Source: Alphaproteobacteria bacterium
GTDB taxonomy: Bacteria > Pseudomonadota > Alphaproteobacteria > UBA8366 > Aestuariispiraceae
Direction of reading: 5' to 3'
Length of the DNA: 64,000 nt
NCBI GenBank assembly: GCA_024743195.1
Contig: JANSXE010000012.1
Coordinates: 1 to 64,000, forward strand
Under the pieces are notes generated by a model. That model saw only the letters and a list, made by a program, of their open reading frames with translations. It did not search any database and was not told the origin of the DNA. A program made the position numbers and the translations under genes. Below, one piece after another: positions 8,393-15,763 of the stretch. Within the stretch, counting starts at the first letter, position 1. The number at the start of each line of letters is the position of its first letter.

Positions 8393-9404
8393 CCTGGCGG
8401 CCGCCGCGCCGACGGCCCTGATGCAGGCCGGGCTCGCCGCGGCGGCGGGCGCGCTGGGCGCGCTGGCGCTCACCGGCCTGGTGCGGGACTGGCTGCTGCG
8501 CCGGCAGGTTGTCGATCGGCCGAACGCGCGCTCAAGCCACGTGCGCCCAACGCCGCGGGGCGGCGGGATCGCCGTCGTGGCGACGGCGCTCGTCCTGTTG
8601 GGCCTGATGGCGGCGGCCGCCCGGTACGACCGGGCGCCGGCCGCGCTGCCCCCGCTATGGCTCGCGGCGGCGGCGGCGCTGGCGCTGATCTCGTTCCGCG
8701 ACGACGTGCGCTCCCTGCCCGCAGGTTTGCGGCTGGTCGTCCAGGCGCTGGCCGTCGCCGCGGGACTGCCCGCGCTCGCCGCGATCGGGCCGGTGACCCA
8801 GGGGCTGGCGCCCGGGCCGCTCGACCTCGCCGTCGCAGGCCTCGCCTGGCTCGCCTTCCTCAATTTCTTCAACTTCATGGACGGCATCGACGGCATTTCG
8901 GGGGTGCAAGCGATCGCGATCGGGCTCGGCGTCGCGGCGCTCGGCGCGCTGACGGGCGTGTGGGCCTGGCTCGGCCCCGGCGCGGCGCTGGCCGGCGCGG
9001 CGGCGGGATTTCTGGTCTGGAACTGGCGCCCGGCGAAGATCTTCCTGGGCGATGTGGGCAGCGTGCCGCTCGGCTATCTTCTGGGCGGGCTGCTGTTGAG
9101 CGTGGCGGCGGCGGGATTCTGGGCCTCGGCCCTGATCCTGCCGGCCTACTATCTGGCGGACGCGGGGCTGACCCTGCTGCGCCGCCTGCTGCGCGGCGAG
9201 CGCATTTGGGAGGCGCACCGCAGCCACTTCTATCAACGCGCCGCCGCAGCGCGCGGCGACCATGCGGTGGTCGCCCGCGCCGTGGCGCTCGCCAATCTCG
9301 GGCTCGTCGCGGCCGCCCTGCTGGCCGCGTTTCATCCGCTGCCGGCGCTTGCGGCGGCGACGGCGATCGTGGGACTGTTGCTGCTATGGATGATGCGCGC
9401 TTGA
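8379..9404 (+). CDS. Polyprenyl-phosphate glycosyl-1-phosphate transferase, WecA/MraY-like
   Basis: A 341-residue multi-pass membrane enzyme of the glycosyltransferase-4/MraY superfamily. It should move a sugar-1-phosphate from a UDP-sugar to undecaprenyl phosphate, starting a surface polysaccharide at the inner membrane. Motifs: PTPRGGGIA near 50, FRDDVRSLPAGLR near 107, NFFNFMDGIDGISG near 165 and IFLGDVGSVPLGYLLG near 220, with EAHRSHFYQR near 280. The start is GTG at 8379 with GGGGAG upstream, overlapping the antiterminator gene by 14 nt. About nine to ten hydrophobic helices. The exact sugar is unknown. Confidence 0.88.
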   Translation: MPPLDLAAAAPTALMQAGLAAAAGALGALALTGLVRDWLLRRQVVDRPNARSSHVRPTPRGGGIAVVATALVLLGLMAAAARYDRAPAALPPLWLAAAAALALISFRDDVRSLPAGLRLVVQALAVAAGLPALAAIGPVTQGLAPGPLDLAVAGLAWLAFLNFFNFMDGIDGISGVQAIAIGLGVAALGALTGVWAWLGPGAALAGAAAGFLVWNWRPAKIFLGDVGSVPLGYLLGGLLLSVAAAGFWASALILPAYYLADAGLTLLRRLLRGERIWEAHRSHFYQRAAAARGDHAVVARAVALANLGLVAAALLAAFHPLPALAAATAIVGLLLLWMMRA

Positions 9405-10342
9405 TCGGCGGCGGCGGAGAACGAGCGCCCGCACCCGGCCACGGCGGCGCCCGCCTGCCGGTCGGGACGGGGCCCGTGCTGGTGAGCGGCGCCGGCGGCT
9501 TCGTCGGCCGAGCGGTCGTCCCGGCGCTGCAGGCCGCCGGCTACGAGGTGCGTCCGGTCGGCCGGCGCGAGGTGGGGGACATCCACCGCGGCGTCGATTG
9601 GCGTCCGCATCTGGAAGGCGCGACGGCCGTCGTGCATCTGGCCGCCCGCGTCCATGTGATGCGCGAGACGGCGCCGGATCCGGCCGCCGCCTTCCGAGAG
9701 GTCAATCTGTTCGGCGCGGCCAATCTGGCGACCCAGGCGCGCGAGGCGGGGGTGCGCCGCTTCGTGCTGATGAGCAGCATCAAGGTGCTGGGCGATCGGG
9801 GCTGGAAGCTCGACCCCTATACGGAGCCGATGCCGGAGGACCCCTACGCCGTCAGCAAGATCGAGGCGGAGCTGGCGCTGCGCGACCTGAAGGGGCCGGA
9901 GATGGATCTGGTCGTGCTGCGCCCGCCCTTGGTCTACGGCCCCGGCGTGAAGGGTAACTTCGCGCGTCTGATCCGGCTGGTGGCGCGCGGCTGGCCACTG
10001 CCCCTCGCCTCGATCGAAAACGAGCGCAGCCTGATCTACGTCGAAAACCTCGCCGACGCGGTGCGCCATGCGCTCGCCTGCCGGCCGGACACCTACCACC
10101 CCTCCGACGGGGAGGACCTGTCGACCCCGGAGCTGATCCGCCGCCTCGCCGCCGCGATGGGTCGGCCGGCGCGGCTTCTACCCACCCCGGTTTTCGCCTT
10201 GAAGGCGGCCGGCCTGCTGACCCGGCGCTATCCGGAAGTGGAGCGGCTGGTGAACAGCCTCACCGTGGACGGCGCGATGGACGGCTGGCGCCCGCCGGTG
10301 GCGCTCGACGAAGGTTTGCGGCGCACCGTGGCGTCGTCTTGA
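9386..10342 (+). CDS. NAD-dependent sugar epimerase/dehydratase
   Basis: A 318-residue extended short-chain dehydrogenase. GAGGFVG near residue 35 is the Rossmann Gly motif, HLAARVHVM follows, and the catalytic Tyr-x3-Lys is visible in DPYAVSKIE near 153. The ending LVNSLTVDG...GWRPPVALDEGLRRTV is typical of UDP-sugar 4-epimerases that sit beside WecA-like transferases and make UDP-N-acetylhexosamine precursors. The start at 9386 overlaps the transferase gene by 19 nt. The first 27 residues are low complexity and may not be part of the fold. Confidence 0.87.
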   Translation: MDDARLIGGGGERAPAPGHGGARLPVGTGPVLVSGAGGFVGRAVVPALQAAGYEVRPVGRREVGDIHRGVDWRPHLEGATAVVHLAARVHVMRETAPDPAAAFREVNLFGAANLATQAREAGVRRFVLMSSIKVLGDRGWKLDPYTEPMPEDPYAVSKIEAELALRDLKGPEMDLVVLRPPLVYGPGVKGNFARLIRLVARGWPLPLASIENERSLIYVENLADAVRHALACRPDTYHPSDGEDLSTPELIRRLAAAMGRPARLLPTPVFALKAAGLLTRRYPEVERLVNSLTVDGAMDGWRPPVALDEGLRRTVASS

Positions 10343-10416
10343 CGCGTCGGGGCGGGCGCGGCGCGTCCGATTTGCGGTTTGCGCTCGCCGCGCCCGCTCG
10401 GCAGACTTCGCCCGAT

Positions 10417-10653
10417 ATGGCGGAGCGTCTTCCCCGATCGCGCGGCGCGGGCGCCGGCGGCTACCTCGCCGGGCTGATCCTGACCGCGCTGTTCTTCCTG
10501 GCCGTCGCCGCCGCGGCGCTCGGCGCCGTGGCGCTCGCCCTCTTCGCGGTGCTCGCGGCCCCGCTGACGACGGCGGCCGTGCTGCTGGTCTTCGCGGCCG
10601 CGGGCTTGGCCGCCTGGCGGGCCAAACGCCGGCGCGCTCGCGCGCAGGGCTGA
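10417..10653 (+). CDS. Small membrane protein, two helices
   Basis: A 78-residue protein with two hydrophobic stretches (about 16-38 and 42-60) and a basic C-terminal tail (AWRAKRRRARAQG), predicted to sit in the inner membrane with the tail in the cytoplasm. No family recognised. A TTG at 10339 would add 26 low-complexity residues, and the ATG at 10417 fits a membrane protein start better. It lies between the polysaccharide operon and a metallo-hydrolase, 12 nt before the latter. Confidence 0.5.
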   Translation: MAERLPRSRGAGAGGYLAGLILTALFFLAVAAAALGAVALALFAVLAAPLTTAAVLLVFAAAGLAAWRAKRRRARAQG

Positions 10654-10665
10654 GCGGAGGCGGCG

Positions 10666-11574
10666 ATGGAGGCGGTTCTGCTCGGCACCGGCTGCCCGCA
10701 ATGCCATCCCCGGCGCTTCGGCCCGGCGAACTTGGTGCGCACCGCCGACAGCGCCGTGCTGGTCGATTGCGGCAGCGGCGTCACCCAGCGTCTGGTCGCC
10801 GCAGGAACGCCGGGACGCGACCTCGACGCCGTGCTGCTGACCCATCTGCACACGGATCATGTCATCGACCTCTATCAACTGATCGTCTCGAGCTGGCACC
10901 AGGGCCGCGACCGGCCGCAGCGCGTCATCGGCCCAAAGGGAACCCGCCGCTATGTCGACGGGCTGATGGATCTCTGGCGCGCCGAGCGCGCGCAGCGCAT
11001 CGCGCATGAGAAGCGCCCGTCGACCGCCGCCCTCGAGGTGGAGGTCGAGGAGATGGCCGCCGGCTGGCCGGGCGGCACGGTGCTGTCGCTGCCGGATCTG
11101 GAGGTCGCGGCCTTCCGCGTCGCGCACGAGCCGGTGACGGAGGCCTATGGCTTCGCGATCGCCGACCGCGCCGGCCGGCGCGCCGTCTTCAGCGGCGACA
11201 CCGCGCGCTGCGACGCGCTGATCGAGGCCGCGCGCGGCGCCGACCTGCTGGTGCATGAGGTCTTCATCCATCGCGAGATGCCGCCGATCCCAGGCGTTCG
11301 CACGGCGGAGACGGTCGCGGCCGTCGCCTCCTACCACACGCTCTCGGACGCGGTGGGGAAGATCGCCGCGGAGGCCGGGGTCGGCTTCCTGATGCTGAAC
11401 CATTTCGTGCCGGCCGAGTTCGACCGCGCCGCGCTCGCCCGGGAGGTGGCGGCGGATTTCCCGGGGCCCTTCGCGGTGGGCGAGGATCTGATGCGCTACG
11501 ACCTGGCGAACCGGCTGTTGCATCATGCGGACGGGGTCGTGCGCCTCGCCGGCGGCGGGGCCGCGGCCCGTTGA
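10666..11574 (+). CDS. Metallo-beta-lactamase-fold hydrolase, RNase Z-like
   Basis: A 302-residue metallo-hydrolase. The zinc motif HLHTDH is at 60-65, and further ligands are expected at the His of VAHEP, the Asp of FSGDTARC and the His of LNHFVP. The N-terminus (MEAVLLGTGCPQC) and overall layout resemble the RNase Z/arylsulfatase-like subgroup. True RNase Z proteins process tRNA 3' ends, but many alphaproteobacterial members are of unknown substrate. The C-terminus RLAGGGAAAR is poorly conserved. I would not name the substrate. Confidence 0.85.
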   Translation: MEAVLLGTGCPQCHPRRFGPANLVRTADSAVLVDCGSGVTQRLVAAGTPGRDLDAVLLTHLHTDHVIDLYQLIVSSWHQGRDRPQRVIGPKGTRRYVDGLMDLWRAERAQRIAHEKRPSTAALEVEVEEMAAGWPGGTVLSLPDLEVAAFRVAHEPVTEAYGFAIADRAGRRAVFSGDTARCDALIEAARGADLLVHEVFIHREMPPIPGVRTAETVAAVASYHTLSDAVGKIAAEAGVGFLMLNHFVPAEFDRAALAREVAADFPGPFAVGEDLMRYDLANRLLHHADGVVRLAGGGAAAR

Positions 11575-11599
11575 AGGGCGGGGCCGGCGCGTCTATGCT
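11571..11599 (+). promoter_or_regulatory. Promoter for the xseB-ispA-dxs operon
   Basis: TTGAAG (11571-11576), exactly 17 bp, TATGCT (11594-11599). The transcription start would fall near 11606, giving a leader of about 90 nt before xseB. Confidence 0.55.
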
Positions 11600-11697
11600 C
11601 CCGGCGCGCGCGGTCGTCACCGATCCCGGACCGACCTCGGGCCGATCCCGCGCCGGGCCGTCGCCCGCGCCGCCTCGTCGACTTCAGGAGCCGCCCC

Positions 11698-11979
11698 ATG
11701 GCCGACGCCCCGTCAGACGCCGCCCCGTCAGCCAACGCCGGGCTGCCGGAGGACATTCGCGCGATGAGCTTCGAAGAGGCGATGCGCGAGCTTGAGGAGA
11801 TCGTCCGCGCGCTGGAGCAGGGCGAGGCAGGCCTCGACGAGGCGATCGACCGCTACAGCCGCGGCGCGCTCCTGAAGCGCCATTGCGAAGCCAAGCTCAA
11901 GGAAGCCAAGGCGAAGGTCGAGAAGATCACGCTCGGCGCGAACGGCGCCGTCTCGGCCGAGGATGCGGATCTCGGCTGA
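11698..11979 (+). CDS. xseB: Exodeoxyribonuclease VII small subunit
   Basis: A 93-residue protein with the XseB core MSFEEAMRELEEIVRALEQGEAGLDEAIDRYSRGALLKRHCEAKLKEAKAKVEKI, two helices that form a coiled coil on the large subunit XseA. The complex degrades single-stranded DNA to oligonucleotides. An Ala/Pro-rich stretch of about 20 residues precedes the core. Its position ahead of ispA and dxs is a widely conserved proteobacterial order. xseA is not in this window. Confidence 0.93.
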   Translation: MADAPSDAAPSANAGLPEDIRAMSFEEAMRELEEIVRALEQGEAGLDEAIDRYSRGALLKRHCEAKLKEAKAKVEKITLGANGAVSAEDADLG

Positions 11980-12014
11980 TCGCCGCGTCATCGGGAATTG
12001 GGGGGAGAGGATCG

Positions 12015-12917
12015 ATGAGCGATCTCGCGGGCGCGCTCAAGGCGGCGGGCGAGGCGGTGGAGGCGGAGCTCGACCGGCTGCTGGCCCATGAGGAGGCGCC
12101 GGAGGAGCGGCTGATCGACGCCATGCGCTACGCCGTGCTCGGCGGCGGCAAACGCATCCGCCCCTTCCTGACGATCGAGACGGCGAAGCTGTTCGGGGTC
12201 GCCGAGCAGGCCCGCGTGCGCGCCGGCGCGGCGGTCGAGCTGGTGCACTGCTATTCACTGGTGCATGACGATCTGCCGGCGATGGACGACGACGACCTGC
12301 GCCGCGGCCGACCGACCGTGCACAAGGCCTATGACGAGGCGACCGCGATCCTGACCGGCGACGCGCTGCTCACGCTGGCCTTCGAGGTCGCGTCCCACCC
12401 GGCGACCCACGCCAACCCGATGGTGCGCCTCGACCTGACCCGGCTTCTGGCCAAGGCGGCGGGCGCCCACGGCATGGTCGGCGGCCAGATGATCGATCTC
12501 GCGGCGGAGACGGCGGCCGCTCGGGGCGAGACGCTGGACATCGGCGGCGTAACCCGCCTGCAGCGGCTCAAGACCGGCGCGCTGATCGACTGCGCCTGCC
12601 AGACCGGCGCCGTGCTGGGCCGGGCCCAGGAGACGGCGCGCAATGCGCTGCGCGGCTACACCCACGATCTCGGCCTCGCCTTCCAGATCGCCGACGACCT
12701 GCTGGATGTGGAAGGGGACGAGGCGCGCGTCGGCAAGAAGCTGTTCAAGGACGAGGCGGCCGGCAAGGCCACCTTCGTCTCGATCCTGGGCGCCGAGCGC
12801 GCGCGCGACCAGGCCAACCGGCTGGCCGATCAGGCGATCGCCCATTTGGGGATGTTCGAGGGCGACGCCGACACCCTGCGCGCGCTGGCCCGCTTCGTCG
12901 TCGAGCGCGAACACTGA
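12015..12917 (+). CDS. ispA: Farnesyl diphosphate synthase (polyprenyl synthetase)
   Basis: A 300-residue all-helical prenyltransferase that condenses isopentenyl diphosphate with allylic diphosphates. The first Asp-rich motif is HDDLPAMDDDD (84-94) with RRGRPT after it, and the second is QIADDLLDVEGD near 220. GGGKRIRP at 43-50 binds the diphosphate. The short IspA-type length and position between xseB and dxs support farnesyl diphosphate synthase rather than a longer-chain enzyme. The ATG at 12015 follows GGGGGAGAGG. Confidence 0.95.
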   Translation: MSDLAGALKAAGEAVEAELDRLLAHEEAPEERLIDAMRYAVLGGGKRIRPFLTIETAKLFGVAEQARVRAGAAVELVHCYSLVHDDLPAMDDDDLRRGRPTVHKAYDEATAILTGDALLTLAFEVASHPATHANPMVRLDLTRLLAKAAGAHGMVGGQMIDLAAETAAARGETLDIGGVTRLQRLKTGALIDCACQTGAVLGRAQETARNALRGYTHDLGLAFQIADDLLDVEGDEARVGKKLFKDEAAGKATFVSILGAERARDQANRLADQAIAHLGMFEGDADTLRALARFVVEREH

Positions 12918-12945
12918 CGCCCCCTCCGACCCCGCGGCCCGCGCC

Positions 12946-13446
12946 ATGAGCGACGTCCCCGACGCCCCCCATCGCCGCGTCGAGATTCACGAGTTCGGCC
13001 CGGACGACCCGGCGCTGCCGGCGGTCGCCGGCTTTCTGCACGCCGAGTGGGGGCGAGCGCGCGGCTGGAGCTTCGCGCACGCGGTCGAGCGGCTGGCCGC
13101 GATCGGCCGCTCCGGCTCGGAGGCGGCCTTCCTCGCCCGGCCGGCCGACGACCGCGAGCAGGCGCTGGGCGCGGCCCTGCTGGTCGAGAACGACCTGCCG
13201 GAGCTGGTCAGTTTCGGCCCCTGGCTGTCGAGCCTCTATGTCAGGCCGGATCGGCGCGGCGAAGGCGTCGGCGGCCGGCTGATCGAGACCGTCCTGGACC
13301 GCGCGGCGCGCCGCGCCGTCGGCGCGCTCTATCTCTACGCGCCGGGCGAGGGCCTTCCGGACTTCTACGCCCGTTGGGGCTTCCGCAAGGTGACGCCCTT
13401 CAGCCGCGACGGCGTCGATTACTGGATCATGCGCCGGCCGCTTTAG
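12946..13446 (+). CDS. GNAT-family N-acetyltransferase
   Basis: A 166-residue acetyl-CoA-dependent acetyltransferase. The core motif A is LSSLYVRPDRRGEGVGGRLIETVLDRA (about 90-116), with R-R-G-E-G-V-G as the pyrophosphate-binding loop, and motif B is LYLYAPGEGLPDFYARWGFRKV. Substrate unknown. It sits between ispA and dxs, where many relatives have nothing, so it looks like an insertion into a conserved operon. Confidence 0.85.
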   Translation: MSDVPDAPHRRVEIHEFGPDDPALPAVAGFLHAEWGRARGWSFAHAVERLAAIGRSGSEAAFLARPADDREQALGAALLVENDLPELVSFGPWLSSLYVRPDRRGEGVGGRLIETVLDRAARRAVGALYLYAPGEGLPDFYARWGFRKVTPFSRDGVDYWIMRRPL

Positions 13447-13578
13447 GCCGCGCCCTGACGGCCGCCGATGGCGGTTCGGACTGGAAAACACCGCCCGTCC
13501 GCGTTACATCGCTGTGTCCATGCCCTGCTGCGCTTGGGGATTTTCAGCCCGGCCCGCACGGCGACGAGGAGACGCGCT

Positions 13579-15564
13579 TTGACCCTTGAGACCCCGTTGC
13601 TGGACCGCGTGACGGTCCCCGCCGACCTGCGGACGCTGAAGCCGCAGGAGCTGCGCACGCTGGCGGACGAGCTGCGTCAGGCGACGATCCATGCGGTCTC
13701 CAAGACCGGCGGGCATCTGGGGGCGGGGCTCGGCGTGGTCGAGCTGACGGTCGCGCTGCACTATGTCTACAACACGCCCGACGACCGGCTGATCTGGGAC
13801 GTCGGGCACCAATGCTATCCGCACAAGATCCTGACCGGCCGGCGCGACCGGATCGAGACGCTGCGCCAGGGGGGCGGGCTGTCCGGCTTCACCAAGCGGG
13901 ACGAGAGCGACTACGATCCCTTCGGCGCCGCGCACAGCTCGACCTCGATCTCGGCCGGGCTCGGCATGGCCGTCGCGCGCGACCTGAGCCGCGGCGACAA
14001 CCATGTCGTCGCGGTGATCGGCGACGGGGCGATGTCGGCGGGCATGGCCTATGAGGCGCTGAACAACGCCGGCGCCATGCATTCGCGCCTGACCGTCATC
14101 CTGAACGACAACGACATGTCGATCGCCCCGCCGGTCGGCGCGATGAGCGCCTATCTCTCGCGGCTCTTGTCGTCCAAGCAGTACCTCTCGCTGCGCGAAC
14201 TGGGCAAAGGCATCGCCGAGCGCTTCCCCAAGCCGGTCGAGCGCGCGATGGAGAAGTGGGAGGAGTACGCCCGCGGCTTTGTCACCGGCGGCACGCTGTT
14301 CGAGGAGCTGGGCTTCTATTACATCGGCCCGATCGACGGCCACAATCTGGAGCACCTGCTGCCCGTTCTGAAGAACGTCCGCAACGCCAAGGACGGCGGC
14401 CCGGTTCTGATCCACGTCGTCACCCAGAAGGGCAAGGGCTACGACCCGGCCGAGCAGTCCGCGGACAAGTATCACGGCGTCGCCAAGTTCGACGTCGTCA
14501 CCGGCGCCCAGCACAAGGGCAAGCCGAACGCGCCGAGCTACACCGCCGTCTTCGGCGAGACGCTCGCCAAGCTCGCCGACGCGGACGACAAGATCGTCGC
14601 CGTCACCGCGGCCATGCCCTCCGGCACCGGCGTCAACATCTTCGAGAAGGCGCATCCCACGCGCACCTTCGACGTCGGCATCGCCGAGCAGCACGGCGTC
14701 ACCTTCGCCGCCGGCCTCGCCGCCGAAGGCTACAAGCCCTTCGCCGCGATCTACTCCACCTTCCTGCAGCGCGCCTACGACCAGGTGGTGCACGATGTGG
14801 CGATCCAGTCGCTGCCGGTGCGCTTCGCGATCGACCGGGCGGGCTATGTCGGGGCCGACGGCCAGACCCATTGCGGCGCCTTCGACGTCGCCTATCTGGC
14901 CTGCCTGCCGAACTTCGTGGTGATGGCGGCGGCGGACGAGGCGGAGCTGGCCCGCATGGTCGCCACCCAGGCCGCGATCGACGACCGGCCGTCCGCGGTG
15001 CGCTACCCGCGCGGCGAAGGCGTGGGCGTCGACATCCCGGAGGACCCGCAACCCTTGACGATCGGCGAAGGCCGCATCGTCCGCCCCGGCGCGAAGGGCG
15101 GCGGCGCGAAGGGCCGCGGCGCGGACAAGGTGGGCGGCGCGGTCGCGATCCTGTCGCTCGGCGCGCGGCTTGAGGATTCGCTGAAGGCGGCGGACGCGCT
15201 GGCCGCCCGCGGCCTGCCGACGACGGTCGCGGACGCGCGCTTCGCCAAGCCGTTGGACGAGGCGCTGATCCGCAAGCTGGCCGAGACCCACGACCTGCTG
15301 ATCGTGATCGAGGAGGCGTCGATCGGCGGCTTCGGCAGCCATGTGCTGGACTATCTGGTCAAGCACGACCTGACCCGCGCGCTGACCGTGCGCCCGATGG
15401 CGATGCCGGACCGGTTCCTGGACCACGACAAGCCGGAGAACCAGCTGAAGACGGCGGGCCTAGACGCCGACGCCATCGTCGCGACCGCGCTCGACGCCCT
15501 CAAGATCGACCCCGCCGCCGACGACCGCGACGCCGAAGACCGGGACGCCCCGGCGCGCGCCTAG
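13579..15564 (+). CDS. dxs: 1-deoxy-D-xylulose-5-phosphate synthase
   Basis: A 661-residue thiamine-diphosphate enzyme that joins pyruvate and glyceraldehyde-3-phosphate, the entry step of the MEP isoprenoid route. Seen: [23 protein letters not shown] near 40, the thiamine-diphosphate motif [18 protein letters not shown] near 155, and the catalytic-Glu segment [17 protein letters not shown] near 372. The start is probably TTG at 13579, with AGGAG 7 nt upstream and the normal N-terminus (T-L-E-T-P-L-L-D). A Gly/Ala/Lys-rich insertion ([14 protein letters not shown], near 503) and an Asp/Arg-rich tail are unusual. Transcription stops at the palindrome just downstream. Confidence 0.95.
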   Translation: MTLETPLLDRVTVPADLRTLKPQELRTLADELRQATIHAVSKTGGHLGAGLGVVELTVALHYVYNTPDDRLIWDVGHQCYPHKILTGRRDRIETLRQGGGLSGFTKRDESDYDPFGAAHSSTSISAGLGMAVARDLSRGDNHVVAVIGDGAMSAGMAYEALNNAGAMHSRLTVILNDNDMSIAPPVGAMSAYLSRLLSSKQYLSLRELGKGIAERFPKPVERAMEKWEEYARGFVTGGTLFEELGFYYIGPIDGHNLEHLLPVLKNVRNAKDGGPVLIHVVTQKGKGYDPAEQSADKYHGVAKFDVVTGAQHKGKPNAPSYTAVFGETLAKLADADDKIVAVTAAMPSGTGVNIFEKAHPTRTFDVGIAEQHGVTFAAGLAAEGYKPFAAIYSTFLQRAYDQVVHDVAIQSLPVRFAIDRAGYVGADGQTHCGAFDVAYLACLPNFVVMAAADEAELARMVATQAAIDDRPSAVRYPRGEGVGVDIPEDPQPLTIGEGRIVRPGAKGGGAKGRGADKVGGAVAILSLGARLEDSLKAADALAARGLPTTVADARFAKPLDEALIRKLAETHDLLIVIEEASIGGFGSHVLDYLVKHDLTRALTVRPMAMPDRFLDHDKPENQLKTAGLDADAIVATALDALKIDPAADDRDAEDRDAPARA

Positions 15565-15603
15565 CCCTCCACACGCCGCGCCGGCGCGCGGCCGAGCCGC
15601 CAG

Positions 15604-15697
15604 AAAACGGAAGCGCGGCCCCGCGGGGCCGCGCTTCATTTTGTGGTCTTCACCTTGTTCACGGAAAGACCGCATTTTCAAGCCAGCTACAGCTTAG
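15604..15697 (-). ncRNA. tracrRNA of the type II-C CRISPR system
   Basis: A roughly 94-nt RNA read on the minus strand between dxs and cas9. The anti-repeat lies at 15691-15668: it reads TGTAGCTG then GCTTGAAAATGCGGTC, matching the array repeat (plus sense) except at a few bases, so it can pair with the 3' two-thirds of the crRNA repeat over about 24 bp with two internal mismatches. After a TTT bulge, CCG adds further pairs. The tail (GTGAACAAGGTGAAGACC) gives a nexus-like segment, and the 28-bp palindrome forms the terminal hairpin, followed by TTTT at 15607-15604. The promoter is TTGACG-16 bp-TATGGT. Its role is to pair with pre-crRNA for RNase III cutting and to load Cas9. Ends are inferred. 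Confidence 0.88.
15610..15642. terminator. Bidirectional terminator shared by dxs and tracrRNA
   Basis: A perfect 28-bp palindrome (15610-15637) beginning GAAGCGCGGCCCCG. On the plus strand it is followed by ATTTTG, ending dxs; on the minus strand by CGTTTTC, ending the tracrRNA. Confidence 0.85.
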
Positions 15698-15703
15698 GCT
15701 TCA

Positions 15704-15731
15704 ACCATACCCCAGCTTGTGTAACCGTCAA
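15704..15731 (-). promoter_or_regulatory. tracrRNA promoter
   Basis: Minus-strand TTGACG (15731-15726), 16 bp, TATGGT (15709-15704). Seven nucleotides later the predicted start near 15697 lies just before the anti-repeat. It fires divergently from cas9 within a 120-bp intergenic region. Confidence 0.65.
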
Positions 15732-15763
15732 GACCCAACCGAAAGAACATATGGGAGGACGGC

